Of a stretch of DNA of 64,000 nt, positions 44,757 to 54,217 are shown in pieces (positions within the stretch are counted from its first letter, which is position 1; every line of letters begins with the position of its first letter). This stretch comes from Lentisphaeria bacterium (GTDB lineage Bacteria; Verrucomicrobiota; Lentisphaeria; Victivallales; UBA1829). The notes beneath the pieces were generated by a model. It searched no databases. It was given only the letters and a program-made list of their open reading frames with translations, and had not been told where the DNA came from. The translations under genes were made by a program, and so were the position numbers. The DNA is taken from positions 146,622 through 210,621 of the forward strand of contig JAFTIQ010000034.1 of assembly GCA_017456805.1 (NCBI GenBank), written 5' to 3'.

Positions 44757-45761
44757 TTACAGAGCGGAGACGTTTCCGGTTTCAGCTGATTTCATCATGC
44801 CGAGAGCGACTTCCATTGCAGCGATGGCTTCTTCCACGCCGGCATAGGGGGCACCGCCGTTGGCAACACAATCAACAATTTTTGTCATTTCAGTGGCATA
44901 CATACCGCCGGAAATGGATTCCTGAAGAGGTCCGAGAATCCCTTCATCGACTTCGATTTTGGTTTCTGCTCCGCCGATATCATAGAAACTCATTCCGGCA
45001 TCGGTCATGGTGATCGCACCTTTTTCGCCGTAAACAGTCATGCTGGTGGCATTGGGTCCGCCGCGAAGCCAGGAACATTCCATGTTGCAGATCACACCCT
45101 CTTTATATTTCAAAGTGGTGCTGACATAATCACGGGGTTTTTCTGCATCTTTGTTCAGGCGCATTGCCTGTGCATAGATGGTTTCCGGTTTGCCGAAAAG
45201 ACCGTTGCACAAATCGCAATGATGTGCCAGCATATCCAGAATCACACCGCCGGATTTTTCATAATCAGTGAACCAGTCGCCCCACTGACGGCAGTATCCG
45301 CCGAAAAGACAGGTCACAGATGCACAGATCATTTTCCCGATTTTTCCTTCGCTGATAAGCTTCTGAAGCGTCATATATCCGGCAGAATATCTGCGGACGA
45401 ACCCGACAGCAAAGAGATTTTTATAGCTTCTCAGCATGGGAGCCAGCTCATCCAGCTCAGCCTGAGTACGGCAAAGGGGTTTTTCGCAGAAAATGGGTTT
45501 GCCCGTTGCCATTGCGGCACGGAGCCCTTCCGCATGACAATAGGTGGGAGAGGTGATCGCGATCAGATCCACTTCCGCACTGTTCACCAGTTCTTCCAGG
45601 CTTGCCATGACTTTTACCTGCGGATATTTTTCCACAAAAGCCGCTGTTTTTTCGGGATTGATATCATAAGCTGCAGTCACTTCTGCATCTTTAATATTTG
45701 CAATGTTCGCCGCATGAGCGTTCCCCATGCGTCCTGCTCCGACAATACCGATTCTGACCAT
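44757..45761 (-). CDS. Gfo/Idh/MocA-family oxidoreductase
   Basis: 334 residues. N-terminal Rossmann domain (RIGIVGAGRMGNAHAANIAN), EKPLCRTQ as the family active-site Lys-Pro motif near residue 95, and the second-domain signature GGVILDMLAHHCDL. This is the subfamily that includes myo-inositol 2-dehydrogenases. It is the last gene of the 11-gene operon and overlaps the TIM-barrel isomerase by one base. A dehydrogenase followed by a TIM-barrel isomerase/dehydratase is the IolG/IolE combination in inositol use, but sequence alone does not fix the substrate. Confidence 0.88.
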   Translation of the reverse strand: MVRIGIVGAGRMGNAHAANIANIKDAEVTAAYDINPEKTAAFVEKYPQVKVMASLEELVNSAEVDLIAITSPTYCHAEGLRAAMATGKPIFCEKPLCRTQAELDELAPMLRSYKNLFAVGFVRRYSAGYMTLQKLISEGKIGKMICASVTCLFGGYCRQWGDWFTDYEKSGGVILDMLAHHCDLCNGLFGKPETIYAQAMRLNKDAEKPRDYVSTTLKYKEGVICNMECSWLRGGPNATSMTVYGEKGAITMTDAGMSFYDIGGAETKIEVDEGILGPLQESISGGMYATEMTKIVDCVANGGAPYAGVEEAIAAMEVALGMMKSAETGNVSAL

Positions 45762-46585
45762 TATTTTTCTCCTTTCATAACGGATTTGATAAGCTGAACT
45801 GCATTTCTGAAGTCATATTCCTGTTCGGGTCCGGGAGCCAATTCCCGTTCAATGATGAGAGGTCCGTTGAAACCATGATCAAGGATCCGTTTCAGAAGGA
45901 CGCGGAAATTGGTTGCGCCCTGCCCCAGGACGGTTTCTTTTCCGTGTTTCTCACCTTCGGCAGGACGGACAGCATCTTTGCAATGGACGGTCAGGATTTT
46001 ATCCACGAGCTGATCCACAAGCAAAGCGGGATCGTCATTGTTATAGTAAAGGAAGTTTGCAGGGTCAAAGTTGATCCCCACATTTGGCTCATCAATCGCC
46101 TCGATCATTTCTTTCAATCCGGCAACCGTTTCTGTTCCGGTTTCAAACATGAAATACTGATCATTGATGGCGGCAAATCTTGCAAGCATCTTCAGATCCA
46201 GAATAAACTGATCGTAGAATTCATTTTTTTCTTCCGGAACGAAACCGACATGACATGCAAAATATTTTGCGCCGAACTGTCTTCCCCATTCCATCTGACG
46301 GCAGGAGAGAGCGATCCGTTCTGCACGGTAACGGGCAGGCACAAGTCCGAACTCATTGGACCACTGATTGGGATAAGAGAAAAACATTGTCGGCACGGCA
46401 ATGTCATATTTCTGCAGCAATGCTTTCAGATCCGCAGTTGCTTTTTTTGCTTCATCGTTCGGCGCGAGCCATTCTTCATAAACACCGGCAAGCTGAATGC
46501 AATCCAGCCCGATATCCTTGTAAAACGCAATACGGCGTTCATCGATTGTCCCGCAGCGGTCCAATACTCCGATTTGATTGTTCAT
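45761..46585 (-). CDS. Sugar phosphate isomerase/epimerase-like TIM barrel (AP endonuclease 2 superfamily)
   Basis: 274 residues. Likely metal ligands are visible at the expected strand ends: Glu in YFMFETGTET, Asp in VGINFDPANF, His in ILTVHCKDA and Glu in GPLIIERE. Members include IolE-type dehydratases, IolH/IolI and sugar epimerases. It is coupled to the Gfo/Idh gene. It follows nagA by 43 bases, the largest gap in the operon, so these last two genes might be a separable unit. Confidence 0.85.
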   Translation of the reverse strand: MNNQIGVLDRCGTIDERRIAFYKDIGLDCIQLAGVYEEWLAPNDEAKKATADLKALLQKYDIAVPTMFFSYPNQWSNEFGLVPARYRAERIALSCRQMEWGRQFGAKYFACHVGFVPEEKNEFYDQFILDLKMLARFAAINDQYFMFETGTETVAGLKEMIEAIDEPNVGINFDPANFLYYNNDDPALLVDQLVDKILTVHCKDAVRPAEGEKHGKETVLGQGATNFRVLLKRILDHGFNGPLIIERELAPGPEQEYDFRNAVQLIKSVMKGEK

Positions 46586-46628
46586 TTTATTATTCCTTAT
46601 TTTTCTGAGGTTATTTGATCTTGCTTTT

Positions 46629-47774
46629 TCAGCATTCCCATTTTACAGTTCCATTGCAGATCGTCTTCCGGACATCCAGATTTTCATCCAGCAGGACGAT
46701 ATCTGCAATATAATCCTTTTCCAATTTTCCGCGTTTGCCCAGACCGAGACTTTCCGCCTGGTTCAAACTGGTTGCCCGGATCGCTTCACATAACGGAAGC
46801 CCGGTCAGACGGACCAGACGTTTCAAGCCGTTATGATACCGCAAGGTGCTGCCTGCAACGGGGCCGGTGGTCAGACGGGCACAGCCGTCTTTGACAATCA
46901 CAGGAAGACCGCCCAGTGTATAATTTCCATCCGGCATGGCAGAAGCGCGCATGGCATCGGTGATCAGCATCATCCGCTCCGCACCTTTGAGTTTGGCAAT
47001 CAGACGGATCATCTGATCACAGAGGTGGACACCGTCACAGATCATTTCCACATAGACATCGTCATCCATCAAGCCGCCGCCGACCATTCCGAACCGCAAA
47101 TGATGAACGGGAGTCATCACATTGCAGAAATGAGTCAGATGTTTCATTCCGGCAGCGCGATGTTCTTCAAAACACTCATAATCCGCTTCCGTATGACCGC
47201 CGGAAGGCATGATCCCCCGTTTCGTCAGTTCCCGGGTGAATTCCAATCCCCCGGGCAATTCCGGAGAGAAGGAAACCTTTTTGACAGGCGAGATCTCATT
47301 CAGCTCATCAATCAGGGAAATATCAGGATTTTTGAGAAAATCCGGATTTTGAGCTCCGGCACAGGGCGGATTGAAAAACGGACCCTCCAAATGGATCCCC
47401 AAAAGAGTTGCTCCATCGGTCACATTTTTCTTGTAATCCTCAGCCAGACGGCATAAGTTTCTCAGATCATCGTAGGAAACGCTGAGAGATGTTGCCAGAA
47501 ACCCGGTCACTCCATCCTGAAGTTTTCCTTTTCCGATGACCTCAAACGCGGCATCCGTTCCATCGCAGAAATCGTAATTCGATCTGCCATGAAAATGAAT
47601 GTCAATGAATCCGGGGGCAGCAATCAGACCGGAGCCGTCAATGACGGAATCATATTGCCCCTGTTCCGGACAATCTCCGACTGCTGTAATACGGTCATTT
47701 TCCATAACGATCCCGCCCCGGGGCAAATCCACTCCGGGGGAGATAATACGGCAATTCTGAATCAGCGTTTTCAT
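46629..47774 (-). CDS. nagA: N-acetylglucosamine-6-phosphate deacetylase
   Basis: 381 residues. Amidohydrolase barrel with the metal motifs FIDIHFHGRS (His-X-His), LGIHLEGPFFNP (Glu), PSGGHTEADY (His), KHLTHFCNVMTP (His) and MLITDAMRAS (Asp, catalytic base). It removes acetate from GlcNAc-6-phosphate. The start overlaps the nagB stop by four bases, so both are made together. It probably processes HexNAc-6-phosphate from glycans cut by the GH20-like enzyme or others. Confidence 0.93.
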   Translation of the reverse strand: MKTLIQNCRIISPGVDLPRGGIVMENDRITAVGDCPEQGQYDSVIDGSGLIAAPGFIDIHFHGRSNYDFCDGTDAAFEVIGKGKLQDGVTGFLATSLSVSYDDLRNLCRLAEDYKKNVTDGATLLGIHLEGPFFNPPCAGAQNPDFLKNPDISLIDELNEISPVKKVSFSPELPGGLEFTRELTKRGIMPSGGHTEADYECFEEHRAAGMKHLTHFCNVMTPVHHLRFGMVGGGLMDDDVYVEMICDGVHLCDQMIRLIAKLKGAERMMLITDAMRASAMPDGNYTLGGLPVIVKDGCARLTTGPVAGSTLRYHNGLKRLVRLTGLPLCEAIRATSLNQAESLGLGKRGKLEKDYIADIVLLDENLDVRKTICNGTVKWEC

Positions 47775-48559
47775 ACCAGGGGATCCAAATTGATCTTGTC
47801 TGTTGTATAGATCAGGGTAAAATCGGGATGTTTCAGCAGATAGGAAGCCGGGAGTTCCGGAGTTGCCCGGTTTCCGCCGATCATGGTACGGAGGGGAGCT
47901 TCCTGCTGAGCGAAACAGGCAAGAAGCAGTTCCTGTTTGGAAGCCAGGATTGGTTTCATTCCGGTGGTTGCGGCAAAACGGGGCATCAGAGAGCTGTCGC
48001 CGCCGGCAGTCAACGCTGTATTCTGATCGATGGTTTCCTGAGTCAGAGGCAGAACGCGGGTGGGCAGTTCTCCGAAGGCTTCCACAGAAATATCGGATTC
48101 TTTTTCCGGTTCATTGAATGCAATGTGCCCGTTGAAACCGATTCCGAGAAGCTGCAGATCGAGTCCGCCTGCGGCTTCCAGTTCCCGGTCAAATTTTGCC
48201 GGATCGGAAGGATCCGGGAAATGAGCCTGATTTTCTGCAAAATTCCGTTCCGGCGCAAACCGGTTGAACAGTTTTTCATGCATATATTTCCAATAACTCA
48301 GGGGATGATCATGGGAAACTGCATGAGTCTCATCAGAAGCATACTCATCCAGATTCCATGTCTGAAGTTTGGAAAGATCGATCTGATTCCGGTTGAATTT
48401 GTCCGCCAGAATACGGTAGAGTTCGATCATGGTGTTTCCGGTTGCCAATCCCAGGTTGAAATGTTTCCCCTGAGAAAGAGCCTTGACGACTGCATTGTAA
48501 ATAATATCTGCCCCGATCTCACTCATGGTCTGATAATCAGGAACTTTTTGGACTTTCAT
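47771..48559 (-). CDS. nagB: Glucosamine-6-phosphate deaminase
   Basis: 262 residues. NagB family features: LGLATGNTMIELYRIL near residue 40, the TWNLDEYAS stretch with the catalytic Asp, LLGIGFNGHIAFNEP with the active-site His, and ALTAGGDSSL. It converts GlcN-6-phosphate to fructose-6-phosphate and ammonia. The usual allosteric C-terminal segment is short. Translation couples to nagA downstream. Confidence 0.93.
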   Translation of the reverse strand: MKVQKVPDYQTMSEIGADIIYNAVVKALSQGKHFNLGLATGNTMIELYRILADKFNRNQIDLSKLQTWNLDEYASDETHAVSHDHPLSYWKYMHEKLFNRFAPERNFAENQAHFPDPSDPAKFDRELEAAGGLDLQLLGIGFNGHIAFNEPEKESDISVEAFGELPTRVLPLTQETIDQNTALTAGGDSSLMPRFAATTGMKPILASKQELLLACFAQQEAPLRTMIGGNRATPELPASYLLKHPDFTLIYTTDKINLDPLV

Positions 48560-48571
48560 TTTTCACTCCTT

Positions 48572-49399
48572 TTATTTTCCGGCAAAGAAACGGATCAGGC
48601 GGGCGGCATGAGCCGCACACGCATCCACTACCGGATCATAATATTTATCCACAGGAAGGAATTTTCCATCCAGTTTTTCCAGTTCTGCACGGGAGCTCTT
48701 CAAGTAAGTATCCATATACTCCGTTGCGATATTGATTTTCGCAATTCCGTTGAGAATGGATTCCCGGACAGCTTCCAGCGGGGTTCCGGATCCGCCATGG
48801 AGCACCAGCGGCAAACCGGGCAGCGCATCTGCAATCGCTTTACACCGGGCAATATCCAGCTTCGGTTCCGCCTTGTAATACCCATGCGCCGTTCCAATGG
48901 AAACTGCCAATGCATCCACTTTGGTGAGATCCGCAAATTCCACCGCTTCTTCCACTGAGGTCAAAGAGGTTTCATCCCCCTGCGCCACATGACCGATTTC
49001 TCCCTCGACAGTGCACCCCGCCGCATGGGCAAGATCAGCTGCAAGTTTCGTATTCGCAGCATTTTCCGCAAACGGCAAACGGGATCCGTCGTACATGACA
49101 GAGGTATACCCCGCATGAAGGGCGATCGCCACAGATTCCAGGCTTGCACCATGATCCAGATGCAAGGCTATGGGCTGATTGGACCGCTGTGCCACTCGGA
49201 TCATCATTCCGGCAATATCCGCTGCCTTTTCTGATTCAAAAAGACGGTTATAGACCTGGATGATCACAGGGGATTTTTCCGCCTCCGCCGCCCTCATGAC
49301 CGCCAGAGTCGTTTCATAATTTGCCACATTGAACGCTCCAATGGCACGTTTTTCTTTCCGTGCCAGTGGAAGAATTTCATTCATCGTAACCAGTGCCAT
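48572..49399 (-). CDS. Class II fructose-bisphosphate-type aldolase (ketose-bisphosphate aldolase)
   Basis: 275 residues from ATG 49399, with GAGGAGAG seven bases upstream. Zinc ligands are visible in IALHLDHGASLE, AHGYYKAEPKL and PLVLHGGSGTP (His residues), with VEGEIGHVAQGDE before them and KINIATEYMD after. This is the family of FbaA, GatY/KbaY and IolJ. It splits a ketose bisphosphate or a 2-deoxy-5-keto sugar acid phosphate into two three-carbon units. Beside IolB and a PfkB kinase, an IolJ-like role is plausible; with NagB present, a role on tagatose-type phosphates is equally possible. Confidence 0.88.
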   Translation of the reverse strand: MALVTMNEILPLARKEKRAIGAFNVANYETTLAVMRAAEAEKSPVIIQVYNRLFESEKAADIAGMMIRVAQRSNQPIALHLDHGASLESVAIALHAGYTSVMYDGSRLPFAENAANTKLAADLAHAAGCTVEGEIGHVAQGDETSLTSVEEAVEFADLTKVDALAVSIGTAHGYYKAEPKLDIARCKAIADALPGLPLVLHGGSGTPLEAVRESILNGIAKINIATEYMDTYLKSSRAELEKLDGKFLPVDKYYDPVVDACAAHAARLIRFFAGK

Positions 49400-49409
49400 G
49401 ATTCTCTCC

Positions 49410-50420
49410 TCAAACGCCTGCAAGAAGCTCTTCCACTGTCTTGACATTCAGGGAAGTATATTTCTTCAGCTGTACTTTGGTGTACGGGGAGGAAACTGCG
49501 ATCACATCGCTTTCCGGATGATCCGCGCGGGCTTCAATATATTTTGCAAGTTTCTGAACCAGTTCCGGTTCGATCTTATCCAGAACGACGGCTCCTTCCG
49601 CACAGGAATAGGATTCTTCATCATTGGTTCCAAAGGGTTTCAGATTGGCTCCGTTCGCCTTCAGAACCGCTGCCGGATATGCATAATCATTGTTGTAATT
49701 CCGCAGAAAATCGCTTTCCAGATAATAGATATCACCCAGATTCTTTCCGGTGATCCCGGCAAGATATGCGGTGGAATGCATCACTTTTCCCGGGACTGCC
49801 ACCCCGAGTTCCGGGCAGGTGTTCACCAGCATATCATAAACCGCCGGATTGCTGACAACAATCGTTTCCGCTTTCGTATCAGCAAGGACCTTGACAAATT
49901 TCTCAGCAACTTTTTTTGCCGCATCGCGGAACCCGAGGACATAGAGCCCTTTTCCGCAGCTGCCGCCTTCAACCGTCTGATATCCTGCTGTCAGCTTTGC
50001 GAATGCTGCCGCAGCACCGGAATCAATGGAATACTGATCGGCAACATAGGCAACCTTCCCGGAACCGGAAACGGTCCACTCTTTCCAGTTTTCCAGCTCA
50101 GCGGCGAGGGTTTTCACCGCTTCCGGAGCAGCTCCGAGCTCCACAATATCAGCACGATATGCCAGAGTCAAACCGACTTCATCGTAGTGATTGACACAAT
50201 TTCTGCGGCAGGCTCCGCTCAAATCGGAACGGTACATTGTCCGGACCAGATCCTCATTGGTCAATGTTTCCGGACGCAGCGTGGCTCCGAAAATCATGGA
50301 GGCACGGATCCGGGGAGTATCTGCTTCGGTAAAAGTCACATTTCCAATGCCGGAAAGATGACGGCACATGAAACAGAAACGGCAGTATTTGATTGCATCA
50401 CTGAATTTTTCAATATTCAT
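49410..50420 (-). CDS. (Fe-S)-binding protein, glycolate/lactate oxidase-type subunit
   Basis: 336 residues from ATG 50420 (AAGGAG upstream). The start, YCRFCFMCRHLSGIGN, holds cysteines for a cluster; CRRNC comes next, and there are further Cys-containing blocks such as GGSCGKGL and SYSCAEGAV that resemble incomplete CCG domains. It is the likely electron-transfer partner of the FAD-linked oxidase encoded 14 bases upstream, as GlcF is for GlcD. The N-terminal motif is shorter than a full double ferredoxin domain. Confidence 0.75.
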   Translation of the reverse strand: MNIEKFSDAIKYCRFCFMCRHLSGIGNVTFTEADTPRIRASMIFGATLRPETLTNEDLVRTMYRSDLSGACRRNCVNHYDEVGLTLAYRADIVELGAAPEAVKTLAAELENWKEWTVSGSGKVAYVADQYSIDSGAAAAFAKLTAGYQTVEGGSCGKGLYVLGFRDAAKKVAEKFVKVLADTKAETIVVSNPAVYDMLVNTCPELGVAVPGKVMHSTAYLAGITGKNLGDIYYLESDFLRNYNNDYAYPAAVLKANGANLKPFGTNDEESYSCAEGAVVLDKIEPELVQKLAKYIEARADHPESDVIAVSSPYTKVQLKKYTSLNVKTVEELLAGV

Positions 50421-50434
50421 AGTTCCAGCTCCTT

Positions 50435-51892
50435 TCACAATCCCATTTTTCCGGGGTTCATAATGTTGTTGGGATCCATCTGTTTTTTGATGCCTTCCAG
50501 AACCGGCATGGCAGGTCCATACAGATATTTCATGAAGCGGCCGAGTTTCAAACCGACTCCGTGATGTTCATTGATCACGCCGCCGTTATCGATCGCCGCC
50601 TTGATCGCCATATCCCAGACGCGGTTATAGAGGGCAACCGCTTCCCGGGGATCTTTCGGCACAGCATCTTCTTCAAAAATAAACCGGGCATACAGCATAC
50701 AGCCCCATTCGTACCAATGAGAGAAATGTCCGATAAAACGCGCCTGCGGGAAGTTTTCATTCACAACTTTCTTCATGGCATAGTAAACTTTTTCAATATT
50801 GGCAAAGGTCGCCACTGTATCCAGCGTTCCATAAGCCTGGGGCACATGGAAAATATAGGGCGGATAGAAGAATTTGTACTTGTTTTCCCACCAGAGATCA
50901 CCGCCTTTGCTGCCCAGATCCTGTCCGTTATATTTCTTTTCCATGATCTCACGGGCATAACGCATCTGACAATCCACGATATCAGAATATCCGTCAAATC
51001 CAAACACAAGGTACGCGCCCTGATCCAGATCCATCCCGAACACTTTCCGGACGTGGGTCTTGGTTTCCGTTTCGTCATAAAGACGGATGGCGCAAGGCTG
51101 AAGACGGCTGCGCATCAATTCCGCTCCCGCACTCATTGCTGTATGGAAATCTTTGAAGATATAAGCGCGGAACTCTCTCTTTTCCGGCTGGGGATGAACC
51201 TTCAAAGTCACTTCCGTGATAACTCCAAGGGTCCCTTCACTTCCAACATAAAGCATGGTCAGATCAGGTCCGGATGCATGGCGCGGCACTGGAAGAGTCC
51301 GGATGATTTCCCCGGTGGGAGTAACCACTTCCAGAGACATGACCATATCTTCGATTTTTCCGTATTTTGTGGAAAGCACCCCGGTACCGCGATGGGCAAG
51401 GAATCCCCCGATGGTTGCACAGGAAATAGATGCCGGAAGGTGCATGGTGGAAAATCCTTCCTTGTTGCAGTTCCATTCCAGATGCTGGGCAATGATCCCT
51501 GTCTGACAGGTCACGGTCATGGATTCCTTGTCCACACCGTAGTATTTATTCATCCGTTTCATATCCATGATGATGCCGCCGAAAACAGGAAGAGCTCCTC
51601 CCTGAGATCCGGATCCGCCGCCCCAGGGAACCACCGGAATCCGGTACTGATTGGCAATCTTCATGATCTTTGCAACATCTTCCGTACAGCCGGGATGACA
51701 GATAAAGTCAGCTTTCGGTGTTTCCATGCCGCGGTCATGCCACATTTCAGGAATCCAGTAGTAATCCACTGAATGACCGAACCGGTCAGCATCCCGCACG
51801 CCTACAAATTCTTTTCCGAGTACATCCAGCAATTCCGTGTGGATCATCTCATACATGTAACTGTTTCGTTCTGGCAACATATTTTTCTCCAT
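50435..51892 (-). CDS. FAD-linked oxidase, GlcD-like
   Basis: 485 residues. FAD-binding type 4 domain: PVVPWGGGSGSQGGALPVFGG near residue 100, LPASISCATIGGFLAHRGTG, and YVGSEGTLGVITEVTLKVHP. The C-terminal end NGGVINEHHGVGLKLGRFM carries the substrate-domain signature of the lactate/glycolate oxidase family. It oxidises a 2-hydroxy acid or a sugar alcohol-like substrate and passes electrons to the Fe-S protein. ATG 51892 lies one base from the previous gene's stop, so they are tightly linked. Confidence 0.88.
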   Translation of the reverse strand: MEKNMLPERNSYMYEMIHTELLDVLGKEFVGVRDADRFGHSVDYYWIPEMWHDRGMETPKADFICHPGCTEDVAKIMKIANQYRIPVVPWGGGSGSQGGALPVFGGIIMDMKRMNKYYGVDKESMTVTCQTGIIAQHLEWNCNKEGFSTMHLPASISCATIGGFLAHRGTGVLSTKYGKIEDMVMSLEVVTPTGEIIRTLPVPRHASGPDLTMLYVGSEGTLGVITEVTLKVHPQPEKREFRAYIFKDFHTAMSAGAELMRSRLQPCAIRLYDETETKTHVRKVFGMDLDQGAYLVFGFDGYSDIVDCQMRYAREIMEKKYNGQDLGSKGGDLWWENKYKFFYPPYIFHVPQAYGTLDTVATFANIEKVYYAMKKVVNENFPQARFIGHFSHWYEWGCMLYARFIFEEDAVPKDPREAVALYNRVWDMAIKAAIDNGGVINEHHGVGLKLGRFMKYLYGPAMPVLEGIKKQMDPNNIMNPGKMGL

Positions 51893-51893
51893 A

Positions 51894-53405
51894 TCAGGTT
51901 GGTTGTTTCATAGAATAAACCGGTGCCAGCGCATCATGGATGGCACGGTATTTTTTGAACACTTCCCGGTAAAATCCGGTCAATTCCGCATCCGGATGGA
52001 TTTCCCGGTCAATATTCAAACACTGTTTGACTGCTTCCCTGCTGTTTGCAAAAACGCCCGCTCCCGTTCCGGCAAGCAATGCCGTTCCGAAAGAGGCATC
52101 CCCGGGAACCGGAATCTGAACCGGAATCCCGAACACATTGCAAATGATTTCACTCCAGAGTTTTCCGCGTGCTCCGCCACCAATCAGAAAAATCCGTTTC
52201 ACCGGAAGCCCCATCTCTTCAATCGTTCCGTAACAATCCCGCAGAGAACAGGCAACCCCTTCAAACAGAGCACGGATAAAATCCCCCTTTGTGGAACTGA
52301 TGGATACCCCGGTGAAACTTGCCCGGAGATCTGCATCCCAGTAAGGCGACCGCTCCCCTTGCAAATACGGGTGGAACATCACACCATTGGCACCGGGAAC
52401 CGATTGTTCCGCTAAACGATCCATCAACGCAAACGCCTTGATTCCAAGCTGTTGTGCCTCTTTCACTTCTTCCTGACACAAGGTATCCCGCATCCACCGC
52501 TGACACAATGCCGCTGCATTGGTGGCGGAAACTGTATACCACATCCCTTCGATCACATGAGAATAGGTAAGCGTCGTGGCAAAAGGATGGGGTTCCGCTG
52601 TCATGACATTGACATTTCCAGCCGTGGCAAGTTTGACGATGCAATCGCCGGGTTCAATCGCCCCTGCTCCGTAATCTTCCACGGCGGAATCAGAGGTCCC
52701 GCAAATCACTGTTGTTCCTTCCGGCAAACCGGTCTCAGCCGCAGCTTCCGCCGTCACAACTCCAGTTTGATCAGTGGGTTTCACCAATTCCGGGAGCTGA
52801 TCCATCCGGACTCCGGCAAGCGCAGCAAGTTCTTCCGACCATGTCATACGCCCCATGTCAAAAAACAGAGTACCCTGTGCCTCAATATAATCCGTTACAG
52901 CAACACCCGTTACGAGATAACGGACGTAATCTTTGACAAACAGGATCTTTGCAGTTTTCTTCAGGACTTCCGGTTCGTGTTTCCGGAGCCAGCAGAACTG
53001 GGGCAAAGTCCAGGTCGGAGCAGCCTGCTGATAAGCAGTTTGAAAAATGGTCTCTCCATAATGCTCCCGGAGATATTTGCACTCTTCCACGCTGCGCTGA
53101 TCAGTCCACATGATCGTTTTCCGCAAAGGTTTCATCTGAACATCCAGCAGCACAGCGTTATGAGTGGAGCCGTCAAAGCTGATTGACAGCACCCGCTTCA
53201 GATCCACGCCCTTCCGCTGAAGTTTTTTCAAAGCACGGCACATTGCCGCATACCAGTCTTCCGGATTCTGCTCCGACCAGCCGGGATAAGCATGTTCTGT
53301 CGGGTATTCTTCGGAGGCTTCGCCGGCAAAATGACCGCTGACATCGATCGCAGTCACTTTACACCCGCCTGTTCCGAAATCAATTCCCAGGAGAAGATCT
53401 TTCAT
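51894..53405 (-). CDS. FGGY family carbohydrate kinase (xylulokinase-like)
   Basis: 503 residues from ATG 53405, in a TAATG junction with iolB. ATPase-fold kinase with LLLGIDFGTGGCKVTAID at the start, SISFDGSTHNAVLLD and MWTDQRS (substrate region), CGTSDSAVEDYGAGAIEPGD, and the ATP-binding block IFLIGGGARGKLWSEI. It phosphorylates a ketose, a sugar alcohol or a related polyol. The FucI-like isomerase in the same operon could supply its ketose. Confidence 0.9.
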   Translation of the reverse strand: MKDLLLGIDFGTGGCKVTAIDVSGHFAGEASEEYPTEHAYPGWSEQNPEDWYAAMCRALKKLQRKGVDLKRVLSISFDGSTHNAVLLDVQMKPLRKTIMWTDQRSVEECKYLREHYGETIFQTAYQQAAPTWTLPQFCWLRKHEPEVLKKTAKILFVKDYVRYLVTGVAVTDYIEAQGTLFFDMGRMTWSEELAALAGVRMDQLPELVKPTDQTGVVTAEAAAETGLPEGTTVICGTSDSAVEDYGAGAIEPGDCIVKLATAGNVNVMTAEPHPFATTLTYSHVIEGMWYTVSATNAAALCQRWMRDTLCQEEVKEAQQLGIKAFALMDRLAEQSVPGANGVMFHPYLQGERSPYWDADLRASFTGVSISSTKGDFIRALFEGVACSLRDCYGTIEEMGLPVKRIFLIGGGARGKLWSEIICNVFGIPVQIPVPGDASFGTALLAGTGAGVFANSREAVKQCLNIDREIHPDAELTGFYREVFKKYRAIHDALAPVYSMKQPT

Positions 53406-54205
53406 TATTTGATCCCCGCATGAACCGGATCTTTGGAAGATACCAGACCGCGTCCGGAATCGCCTGCCATGGTCCAGAGATAGTACATCTGATAACCGGG
53501 AGCTCCGCACAGAGGATGATATCCCTCCGCAATCGCTACGGTGTCATTATATTTGACCGTATAGGTTTCATCGATGGAACCATCCGGCTGATAAACCCGC
53601 TGGATCCCGAATCCCTCTTTGGGGTCAAAACGGTAGAAATAAGTTTCTTCCATATCCAATTCTTCCGGCGGATTGTTCACATCGTGACGGTGCGGCGGAT
53701 AGCCTGACCAATTGCCGGAAGGGATCATTCCTTCGCCGATATAAAAGTGTTCAGAATCGAATGTTTCATCCAGAATGATTTCAGAGGTGCGGAAGAAATT
53801 CCTTGTTCCGATTTCAATGTGCCGGGTATTTTCCGGACGGATCAAGGTGGGTTTTGCGGTATCGCGGGTCGCCGGAGAACCGTTGAATGCAAGTTCCACA
53901 TCGGAAAGAGCTTCGATGGTATAAGCTGTATGTCTGGGCATGTAAAGACAATGGGGTTTTCCGGTGAACGGACTCTGGCGGCCATCGGTCACAGTAAATT
54001 CCCATCCATCGCCGGACGCCTTGAAATTTCCGCCCATCAGCACAAGTGCGGCTTCCATTTCACCGGTATTGTCACTGTAAGAAGTTCCCTTCGCCAGTTT
54101 GATCAATCCGAACTTTGTGAGTTTCATATTATATTCGCCCACGTCAAACACTTTATTATACCCCTGAACGGGGTCCATATGAATTAAAAGATTTTTGTCA
54201 TTCAT
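53405..54205 (-). CDS. iolB: 5-deoxy-glucuronate isomerase
   Basis: 266 residues of the KduI/IolB bicupin family. Key stretch PPHRHDVNNPPEELDMEETYFYRFD holds the metal-binding His/Glu set in the order used by IolB, followed by GFGIQRVYQPDGSIDE and YHPLCGAPGYQMYYLW. IolB turns 5-deoxy-glucuronate into 5-dehydro-2-deoxygluconate in inositol catabolism. IolD, which makes the IolB substrate, is not in this window. The gene sits in a TAATG junction with the kinase. Confidence 0.9.
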   Translation of the reverse strand: MNDKNLLIHMDPVQGYNKVFDVGEYNMKLTKFGLIKLAKGTSYSDNTGEMEAALVLMGGNFKASGDGWEFTVTDGRQSPFTGKPHCLYMPRHTAYTIEALSDVELAFNGSPATRDTAKPTLIRPENTRHIEIGTRNFFRTSEIILDETFDSEHFYIGEGMIPSGNWSGYPPHRHDVNNPPEELDMEETYFYRFDPKEGFGIQRVYQPDGSIDETYTVKYNDTVAIAEGYHPLCGAPGYQMYYLWTMAGDSGRGLVSSKDPVHAGIK

Positions 54206-54217
54206 CTCAAGCTCTCC